This document shows, piece after piece, positions 1 through 4,277 of a stretch of DNA of 7,239 nt (the first letter of the stretch is position 1; each line of letters starts with the position of its first letter). The position numbers and the translations under genes are program-made. Origin of the DNA: Chloroflexota bacterium (GTDB taxonomy: Bacteria > Chloroflexota > Dehalococcoidia > Dehalococcoidales > RBG-16-60-22); assembly GCA_016190585.1 (NCBI GenBank), contig JACPQH010000064.1, positions 1 through 7,239 of the forward strand. The letters are read 5' to 3'. Below the pieces are notes generated by a model, which saw only the letters and a list, made by a program, of their open reading frames with translations, was not told the DNA's origin and ran no database searches.

Positions 1-74
1 GCACCCATTATAGTGGCGAATATAGTTAACGTAGCGATTAACAACACAATCACCCTCCATCTAGAGAATGTCAT
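1..74 (-). CDS. Partial membrane or secreted protein, N-terminus only
   Basis: The minus strand is open from an ATG at 74-72 to the window edge, 24 full codons. The peptide starts MTFSRWR, giving a basic n-region, followed by an unbroken hydrophobic run, VIVLLIATLTIFATIMG. This is the form of an uncleaved signal anchor, a signal peptide or a first transmembrane helix, for example of a transporter. A strong Shine-Dalgarno, GGGGGTG (85-79), lies 4 nt upstream and can pair with the anti-SD over seven positions with one G:U. An extended -10 promoter lies just behind it. SD, basic start, hydrophobic core and promoter are all in register, so I favour a real gene although only its start is visible. 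Family and function cannot be told. Other in-frame starts are GTG at 53 and 47, the latter with GGAGG upstream. Confidence 0.6.
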   Translation of the reverse strand, partial: MTFSRWRVIVLLIATLTIFATIMG

Positions 75-94
75 CTGACACCCCCATGCTCGGT

Positions 95-103
95 ATTATA
101 CCA
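95..103 (-). promoter_or_regulatory. Extended -10 promoter for the leftward gene
   Basis: Read on the minus strand, 103-95 is TGGTATAAT, a perfect extended -10 (TGn-TATAAT). No good -35 is seen at 16-18 bp, which extended -10 promoters tolerate. Transcription would begin near 88, just ahead of the SD (85-79) and ATG (74) of the leftward partial gene. The element sits inside an 11-bp palindrome, GGTATTATACC (92-102), so a dimeric regulator could also bind here. Confidence 0.55.
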
Positions 104-130
104 CCACTTAAGATTGAACAGTACACACCG

Positions 131-160
131 TTGCATTTGCCCTTTCCTTTAGTGTATAAT
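131..160 (+). promoter_or_regulatory. Sigma70-type promoter for zinc-ribbon/rpsU operon
   Basis: A perfect -10, TATAAT (155-160), is preceded at 18 bp by a weak -35, TTGCAT (131-136). Transcription would start near 167, giving a leader of about 96 nt before the zinc-ribbon start. The surroundings are A+T-rich. The -10 boxes of this promoter and of the leftward one are about 55 bp apart, so one bound protein could affect both. Confidence 0.6.
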
Positions 161-218
161 GAGCGTAATTAGTTTAAAGTTTAGGTTATTACAGCTGCGC
201 CTACACCACGAGCGTTAC

Positions 219-260
219 GGATGACCCAAACTCTAACTAAAAATTAAGAGGAGGTCATCC
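219..260 (+). promoter_or_regulatory. Leader hairpin that can mask the Shine-Dalgarno
   Basis: GGATGACC (219-226) is exactly complementary to GGTCATCC (253-260). Inside, CTCT (231-234) can pair with AGAG (247-250), leaving an A-rich apical loop (235-246). The near-perfect SD GAGGAGGT (248-255) lies mostly within the paired right arm, and the ATG starts 2 nt after the hairpin. When folded, the SD would be hidden from the ribosome. The pairing is seen directly. A role as RNA thermometer, protein-bound operator or autoregulatory site is inference. No known riboswitch class was recognised. Confidence 0.5.
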
Positions 261-262
261 TA

Positions 263-595
263 ATGGGTTTCCAGGACAAGTCACTCGAGTGCTCTGATTG
301 CGGGTCTACCTTTACCTTCACCGCCAAGGAGCAGGAGCTCTTCGCGTCCAGAGGCTACACCAATGAACCGAAGCGCTGCCCCAATTGCCGGGCCGCCCGC
401 AAATCCGAGCGCTACGCCAGCGGTGGCAGCACCGGCACGAGCGGCGGCGGCATGGGCGGTTTCCGGCCACAGCGGCAGATGTTCCCGGCCAAGTGCAGCG
501 CCTGCGGCGCGGACACCAAGGTCCCCTTTGAGCCGCGCGGCGACCGGCCGGTCTACTGCAGCGAGTGCTACAACAGGGTCAAGATGGGCAGGTAA
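263..595 (+). CDS. Two-module CxxC zinc-ribbon protein
   Basis: This small 110-residue protein has four CxxC pairs. Residues 4-47 (C10/C13 and C39/C42, with the NEPKRCPNCR signature) match the probable zinc-ribbon family often called zf-trcl. Residues 76-105 (C78/C81 and C99/C102, with GDRPVYCSEC) match the CxxC-x17-CxxC module. They are joined by a flexible Gly/Ser-rich, basic linker (about 51-73). Each module probably binds one zinc ion. Such proteins are thought to bind nucleic acid or act in regulation, but I know of no defined role. The ATG is fixed by GAGGAGGT ending 7 nt upstream. rpsU follows after 68 nt with no clear promoter between, so the two are probably co-transcribed, hinting at a ribosome- or translation-linked job. 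Translation may be controlled by the leader hairpin. Confidence 0.9.
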   Translation: MGFQDKSLECSDCGSTFTFTAKEQELFASRGYTNEPKRCPNCRAARKSERYASGGSTGTSGGGMGGFRPQRQMFPAKCSACGADTKVPFEPRGDRPVYCSECYNRVKMGR

Positions 596-612
596 TTCTG
601 TCTCAGGATGAG

Positions 613-640
613 CGCAGGCCGGGGTAACGCCTGGCCTGCG
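613..640 (+). promoter_or_regulatory. Intercistronic hairpin between zinc-ribbon gene and rpsU
   Basis: CGCAGGCC (613-620) and GGCCTGCG (633-640) form a perfect 8-bp G+C-rich stem. It can extend by three more pairs (one G:U) to a 6-nt loop. The bases after it (TCTTGTT, 641-647) are only moderately T-rich, so this could be a leaky terminator or attenuator, or an RNA-processing or stability element. It ends just upstream of the rpsU SD (649-654). The stem is certain; its function is inferred. Confidence 0.5.
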
Positions 641-663
641 TCTTGTTCGGAAGGTTGTTTTTT

Positions 664-843
664 ATGGACGTATCACTGCGTGAAGGCGAGACCCAGGAAG
701 CGCTGCTGCGGCGCTTCCAGCGGATGGTGCAGATTAACGGCATCCTGCGGGAGGCCAAGGCGCACCGCCACTTCGTCTCGAAGCGGGACGCGGCCCGGTT
801 AAAGGCCAAGAACAGCGCCCGGCGCCGGCGTCACCAGAGATAA
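664..843 (+). CDS. rpsU: 30S ribosomal protein S21 (bS21)
   Basis: This 59-residue, very basic protein fits the bS21 family in length and layout. It has an N-terminal VSLREGET segment, then an amphipathic helix with RRFQRMVQ, the family hallmark GILREAK (26-32), and an Arg/Lys-rich tail ending RRRRHQR. S21 binds the 30S platform near the 3' end of 16S rRNA and helps initiation on natural mRNAs. I chose ATG 664 because GGAAGG (649-654) lies 9 nt upstream and the protein then begins as in the family. An in-frame TTG at 643 would add seven residues and has no SD. It follows the zinc-ribbon gene in the same direction and is followed by a terminator. The tail looks shorter than in enterobacterial S21, which is common outside that group. 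Confidence 0.92.
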   Translation: MDVSLREGETQEALLRRFQRMVQINGILREAKAHRHFVSKRDAARLKAKNSARRRRHQR

Positions 844-871
844 ACCTGGGCGGCCCGGCGCGTTCATACGA

Positions 872-904
872 GGAGGCTATCCCCTAGCCCCCTTTTCTTC
901 TTTT
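872..904 (+). terminator. Probable Rho-independent terminator after rpsU
   Basis: GGCTA (875-879) and TAGCC (885-889) form a stem around a TCCCC loop. Two more G-C pairs (872-873 with 890-891) add to it if A874 is bulged. A T-rich tract follows (893-904, TTTTCTTCTTTT). It lies 28 nt after the rpsU stop. The stem is short with a bulge, so efficiency may be moderate. Confidence 0.55.
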
Positions 905-1023
905 ATGATTTTCTCCGTAGTCAACCCGCTTTTACCGTTTTCCCGCCCGTAAGCTCTCTGAAAGTACCCCCGATGGCGGTTAATACGTATGGCTCCATGC
1001 GGCGTTATTGAAGGCTTTTATTC
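905..1023. other. Non-coding gap upstream of response-regulator promoter
   Basis: This pyrimidine-rich stretch has no supported gene; small ATG frames at 905 and 973 are short and lack an SD. It holds two small symmetrical motifs. One is ATACGTAT (983-990). The other is a dyad at 986-1001 in which ATGG and CCAT flank a CT centre, with outer CG/CG pairs after one mismatch. The dyad ends 22 bp before the -35 box, a plausible regulator position. Confidence 0.4.
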
Positions 1024-1052
1024 TTGACAGTTATCAGGTCGGATGCTATGAT
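1024..1052 (+). promoter_or_regulatory. Near-consensus sigma70 promoter for response regulator
   Basis: A perfect -35, TTGACA (1024-1029), stands 17 bp from TATGAT (1047-1052), which matches the -10 consensus at five of six positions. Transcription should begin near 1059, leaving a leader of about 135 nt. The near-ideal elements suggest strong basal transcription unless repressed. Confidence 0.8.
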
Positions 1053-1058
1053 ACCGGG

Positions 1059-1193
1059 AAAGCGACAGGAGCTTGGGAGGAAGTAGGGTCGAGTCTGAGA
1101 CATCAAAGAGAGCCGTAGTGTTAAGGACTCCGGGCCGGCCAATCCGTTCGTTGGCGGGAAACCCGTCAGATAACCCGGTCTCATGGAGGAGCT
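1059..1193 (+). promoter_or_regulatory. Long structured 5' leader of response regulator mRNA
   Basis: The presumed leader contains several possible helices. GGCGGG (1153-1158) pairs with CCCGTC (1162-1167) around an AAA loop. GCCAA and TTGGC flank an 8-nt loop (about 1138-1155) and would compete with the first helix for bases. TGAGAC (1096-1101) matches GTCTCA (1178-1183), which abuts the SD (1185-1191). A four-codon frame, ATG-GAG-GAG-CTG-TGA (1183-1197), overlaps the GTG start. No riboswitch family was recognised, and any regulatory role is inference. Confidence 0.35.
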
Positions 1194-1892
1194 GTGAGAG
1201 TCCTGATAATCGAAGATAGCTCCGAGGTAGTTGAGGTAGTGCGGCTCTGTTTTGACCTGCGCTGGCCTGGTACTAAAGTCACGGCCACCCCGTCCGGCAA
1301 GAAGGGTATCGAGCTCGTGCAAAGCGAGTCGCCCGATGTCGTCATCCTGGACCTGGGCCTGCCGGACATGAGCGGCTTTGACGTGCTGAAGGAGATCCGG
1401 GACGCCTCGGATGTTCCCGTCCTGATTCTCACGGTCCGCGACGAAGAGGTGGCCAAGGTCAAGGGGCTGGAGCTGGGCGCGGACGACTATATCGTCAAGC
1501 CCTTCAGCCATCTCGAGCTGCTTGCCCGGGTCAGGGTGGTGCTCCGGCGGAGCAAGATGCCGGCGCTCAAAGGGAACGACAAGCCGCTGCGGCTCGGCAG
1601 CGACCTGGTCATTGACTTCGCCGGGAGGGTCGTCAGCCGCAACGGTGAGGCGGTGCCGCTTACGCCTACGGAGTGGAAGATGCTCGGCGAGCTGGTCGAC
1701 AACGAAGGCACGGTGCTGAGCTACGAGACCCTGTTAAAGAGGGTCTGGGGCGACGAGTATATTGACGCCACCGAGCATATCAAAAAGTACGTCTACCGCC
1801 TGCGCCAGAAGCTGGGTGACAACCTGGCCGAACCGCGCATCATCATCAGCGCCCGGGGCATGGGCTACAAGTTCGTCCGGCCAGCCGCCTAG
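1194..1892 (+). CDS. OmpR/PhoB-family DNA-binding response regulator (orphan)
   Basis: This 232-residue protein has the full two-domain layout of the family. The receiver domain (about 1-118) shows the acidic pair E7/D8, phospho-acceptor D53 in ILDLGLPDMSG, T80, and K102 in IVKPF. A short linker leads to a winged-helix domain (about 131-230) with LTPTEWKML, the recognition-helix region around HIKKYVYRLRQKLG, and the wing ending RGMGYKFV. Phosphorylation of D53 by a histidine kinase should drive dimerisation and DNA binding. The GTG start is the only one giving the standard MRVLIIED beginning; GGAGGAG (1185-1191) sits unusually close. No kinase gene is next to it, so the partner must be elsewhere. 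It resembles KdpE-type regulators, but no kdp genes are visible, so I give no symbol. The next gene converges from the other strand. Confidence 0.93.
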   Translation: MRVLIIEDSSEVVEVVRLCFDLRWPGTKVTATPSGKKGIELVQSESPDVVILDLGLPDMSGFDVLKEIRDASDVPVLILTVRDEEVAKVKGLELGADDYIVKPFSHLELLARVRVVLRRSKMPALKGNDKPLRLGSDLVIDFAGRVVSRNGEAVPLTPTEWKMLGELVDNEGTVLSYETLLKRVWGDEYIDATEHIKKYVYRLRQKLGDNLAEPRIIISARGMGYKFVRPAA

Positions 1893-1905
1893 ACCCCGCC
1901 CGGCC

Positions 1906-2670
1906 TCACCCCAGGAAGGTCGAGAGCACCCGTGAGAACTCCGCGATCTTCTGCTTGTAGACGCTGTGCCCGCAGCCTTCCAGTACCCTGAGCTCGCAGT
2001 CAGGAATCACCCGGGACGCCGCGTAGCCGTGGCTTACCGGCAGGACCAGGTCGTTAGCGCCCCAGACCAGCAGGGTAGGCATCAGCAGGTTGGAAAGCTG
2101 ATGGACGATCACCTGGGCCTGTCCCTTGAGGTTCATCAGGCTCCGGCCGATTTTCAGGCTGAAGCCAGGGTCCTTACGCCAGCGCCCGGGCCGGAGACCC
2201 CGCAGCAGCCACTTGGCAGCCCGCAGAATACCGAGAACCGCCCTGCCCAGCAGCCAGCAGGACACCCGCGCCCAGAGGGCGATCTCCTTGCCCAGGCCGA
2301 TACTGCTGACCAGCACCAGCTTCTTTATCCGCTGCGGGTGCTTCAGGGCGTAGCCGATAGCGATGCGGCCACCCATGGAATGCCCCACCAGGTTAAAACG
2401 CTCCAGACCGAGGCTCCGGCTGAAATCGTCGACGAAAGAGACATATTCCGGAATACGGAAGTCGCTGCTTAACGGCTGGCTGTGCCCGAAGCCGGGCAGG
2501 TCCGGAATGTAGACCCTGTAATACTTGGATAGCTCCGCCGCGTTCTTGAGCCAGGAGCGGGCGCCGTCGGCGCCGCCGTGGAGAACCACCAGGGGCTCGC
2601 CGTGGCCGCCGGTGAAGTAACGGATCCTCAGCCGGCCAACCCTGATAACCTTGGAAAAAATACTCGCCAT
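1906..2670 (-). CDS. Alpha/beta-hydrolase fold enzyme
   Basis: This 254-residue protein has a complete alpha/beta-hydrolase triad. Nucleophile S98 is in the GHSMGG elbow, D207 in WGANDLVLP and H235 in GCGHSVYK. The oxyanion-hole motif HGGADG is at 31-36, and DLPGFGHS (57-64) is typical of the MhpC/BphD-like and esterase branch. The cap region (about 127-190) is unusual: residues 131-160 alternate hydrophobic stretches with Trp, Arg and Lys (WARVSCWLLGRAVLG, AAKWLLRGLR). This suggests an amphipathic lid that handles lipid-like substrates or touches the membrane. There is no signal peptide, so it should be cytoplasmic. The ATG is supported by AGGAAGG (2680-2674). Substrate cannot be predicted. 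Its end is 13 nt from the converging response regulator. No convincing promoter was found upstream. Confidence 0.9.
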   Translation of the reverse strand: MASIFSKVIRVGRLRIRYFTGGHGEPLVVLHGGADGARSWLKNAAELSKYYRVYIPDLPGFGHSQPLSSDFRIPEYVSFVDDFSRSLGLERFNLVGHSMGGRIAIGYALKHPQRIKKLVLVSSIGLGKEIALWARVSCWLLGRAVLGILRAAKWLLRGLRPGRWRKDPGFSLKIGRSLMNLKGQAQVIVHQLSNLLMPTLLVWGANDLVLPVSHGYAASRVIPDCELRVLEGCGHSVYKQKIAEFSRVLSTFLG

Positions 2671-2952
2671 CTACCTTCCTGAAATACCTAGATGTTTTTC
2701 GCTAGAAATCGCGGGGATAATTGATGGGCATTAGGTATGTATCCCTGCTGTCATTCTAACAAGGCCTGGGCCTCGGCGCAACGCTCGCGGGAAAATTAGG
2801 TAGCTACTTAAAGGATGGTATTTCACAAAGCAAGGTATTTTCCGAGACACCAAGAAAGCGCCTTACTCAGCCTTGAGCCAAACTCCTTACGACGGTGAAG
2901 GTCGCCCAAAATATCGCAACCGGGATTGAGGCAAACCGGGATGCGAACCAAA
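2671..2952. other. Divergent intergenic region, hydrolase to peptidase operon
   Basis: No gene is supported here. A 26-codon ATG frame at 2815 and a GTG frame at 2895 that enters the peptidase gene both lack an SD. Visible elements are the hydrolase SD at the left end, an 8-nt palindrome GTAGCTAC (2800-2807), GGTATTT repeated 17 bp apart (2817-2823, 2834-2840), and the tandem AACCGGGAT listed separately. A leftward promoter for the hydrolase is expected here, but none meets consensus. Confidence 0.4.
2918..2942 (+). repeat. Tandem AACCGGGAT pair upstream of operon promoter
   Basis: AACCGGGAT occurs exactly at 2918-2926 and 2934-2942, a 16-bp period, each preceded by GCA or GCAA. A partial third copy (GCGAACC, 2943-2949) touches the -35 box. 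Direct repeats just upstream of a -35 are a common layout for activator binding. The 16-bp period differs from the 10-11 bp typical of OmpR/PhoB boxes, so the neighbouring regulator is not an obvious candidate. Confidence 0.5.
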
Positions 2953-2982
2953 TTGACACCTCTTTCCTGATGCTTCTACAAT
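2953..2982 (+). promoter_or_regulatory. Strong sigma70 promoter for peptidase operon
   Basis: A perfect -35, TTGACA (2953-2958), is followed after 18 bp by TACAAT (2977-2982), five of six consensus bases. The predicted start of transcription is around 2989, only about 3 nt before the GTG of the peptidase gene, so the message would be leaderless or nearly so. Confidence 0.75.
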
Positions 2983-2991
2983 GTAGAGAAG

Positions 2992-4260
2992 GTGGACTTT
3001 TACCAGAAGACGACACTCGACAACGGCCTCCGGCTGCTGACCGCTCGTATGCCTCAGACGCGCTCGGTCTCCGTGAGCTTTTTTATCGGCACCGGTTCCC
3101 GGTACGAGGACGACGCCAGGGCGGGGCTCTCGCACTACCTCGAGCATCTCTGCTTCAAGGGCACGCAGCAGCGCCCCAGCGCTATCGACATCTGCTCGGC
3201 GATCGAGGGCGTGGGCGGGCTTTTCAACGGCGGCACGGACAAGGAGCTGACGGTCTACTGGTGCAAGGTGGCCGGGGCCCACCTGAACATGGCTATCGAT
3301 GTGCTGGTCGACATGCTGCTCAACTCCCGGTGCGACCCGGCGGAGATCGAGAAGGAGCGCCAGGTCATCATCGAAGAGATTAACATGGTCGAGGATAACC
3401 CCGCGCAGAAAGTGCACATGCTGATCGACGGGCTACTGTGGCCGGGGCATCCCCTGGGACGGGACGTGGCGGGCACGCGGCAGTCCGTGGCCGGCCTCAC
3501 CCGGGAGATGATGCTGGGATACCTCTCCGGCCACTACCGGCCCGGCAACACCGTGGTCGCCATCGCGGGCGACATCGACCATGACGACATGCGCGCGGTC
3601 ATCACCGGCGCCCTGGGGCGCTGGGCGAACCGCGAAGCCCCGCCTGCATACCAGCCCTATACCGGCGGCTACGCCCGCCGTGTCCTTATCGAAAAAAAGG
3701 ACACCGAGCAGGTCCAGCTATGCCTGGCGCTGCCGGGCGTCTCCCACTTCCACCCGGAGCGTTTCGCCCTCGACCTGCTTAACGTCATCCTCGGCGAGGG
3801 CATGAGCAGCCGGCTGTTTACCCAGATACGCGACAAGCTGGGGCTGGCATACAGCATCAGCAGCTACGCCGACCATTTCCTTGATACCGGCTCGCTGACC
3901 GTCTCCGCCGGGGTGGACGTCAAGAACCTGCGGGTGGCCATCCGGGCCATCCTCGAGGAGATCGGCAAACTGAAGGATGGTGTCCCTGAAGCGGAGCTTA
4001 CCAAGGCCCGGGAGCTTTCCAAAGGGCGCCTGATACTCCGCATGGAGGACAGCCGCGCCGTCGCCGGCTGGATAGGCGGCCAGGAGATTCTCACCGGGCG
4101 GATACTGAGTGTTGAGGACGTCATATCCATCGTGGACAGCATCACCGCCGAGGAGCTGCGGCAGCTTGCCCGGGACCTGCTCGCCGGCGACCGGCTGTGC
4201 CTGGCGGTGGTCGGCCCGGTCAGCCCGGACGAGCCGCTCGAAGAGCTGTTGCAGCTTTAG
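2992..4260 (+). CDS. M16B-family zinc metallopeptidase (insulinase-like)
   Basis: This 422-residue protein matches the half-size M16B peptidases. The inverted zinc motif HYLEH gives ligands H48 and H52 and catalytic base E51. E128, in RQVIIEEI, lies 80 residues after H48, as expected for the third ligand. The C-terminal half carries the conserved SSRLF (272-276) and LGLAYS (283-288) segment that helps close the chamber. These enzymes resemble mitochondrial processing peptidase subunits and degrade or process peptides. No signal peptide, so cytoplasmic. The GTG start is forced: an in-frame TGA lies eight codons upstream and no ATG intervenes, while the next Met is residue 20, inside the conserved fold. 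No SD is correctly spaced; GAAGG runs into the start codon. It heads an apparent operon, 17 nt before the CoA-transferase gene. Confidence 0.93.
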   Translation: MDFYQKTTLDNGLRLLTARMPQTRSVSVSFFIGTGSRYEDDARAGLSHYLEHLCFKGTQQRPSAIDICSAIEGVGGLFNGGTDKELTVYWCKVAGAHLNMAIDVLVDMLLNSRCDPAEIEKERQVIIEEINMVEDNPAQKVHMLIDGLLWPGHPLGRDVAGTRQSVAGLTREMMLGYLSGHYRPGNTVVAIAGDIDHDDMRAVITGALGRWANREAPPAYQPYTGGYARRVLIEKKDTEQVQLCLALPGVSHFHPERFALDLLNVILGEGMSSRLFTQIRDKLGLAYSISSYADHFLDTGSLTVSAGVDVKNLRVAIRAILEEIGKLKDGVPEAELTKARELSKGRLILRMEDSRAVAGWIGGQEILTGRILSVEDVISIVDSITAEELRQLARDLLAGDRLCLAVVGPVSPDEPLEELLQL

Positions 4261-4277
4261 AAACAGGGAGATTACGA

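Noticed and set aside
7..12. Minus-strand TATAAT at the extreme left edge
   Set aside because: No -35 or TG extension is seen, and it falls inside the coding part of the leftward gene.
1059..1193. Known riboswitch in the response regulator leader
   Set aside because: I compared it by memory with TPP, Mn (yybP-ykoY), guanidine, glycine and fluoride motifs. Only short scattered matches appear, so no class is claimed.
1118..1221. GTG frame of about 33 codons in the response regulator leader, overlapping its start
   Set aside because: There is only a weak AGAGAG upstream, and the peptide is short and featureless. A leader peptide cannot be excluded but is not supported.
1005..1511. 168-residue open frame on the minus strand across the response regulator start
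   Set aside because: It is antisense to a well-conserved receiver domain, covers the regulator's promoter and leader, has no SD and resembles no family known to me.
2680..2760. Leftward promoter for the alpha/beta hydrolase using ATGACA or TTGTTA as -35
   Set aside because: No acceptable -10 lies at 16-18 bp. The best pairings have spacers of 12-15 or 21 bp.
2815..2895. Short ATG frame of 26 codons in the gap before the peptidase operon
   Set aside because: AAAGG abuts the ATG with no proper spacing, and the peptide has no recognisable feature.
2895..3383. 162-residue GTG frame starting upstream of the M16 gene
   Set aside because: It enters the peptidase gene in another frame, has no SD and turns into a low-complexity Arg/Gly-rich translation typical of an out-of-frame read.
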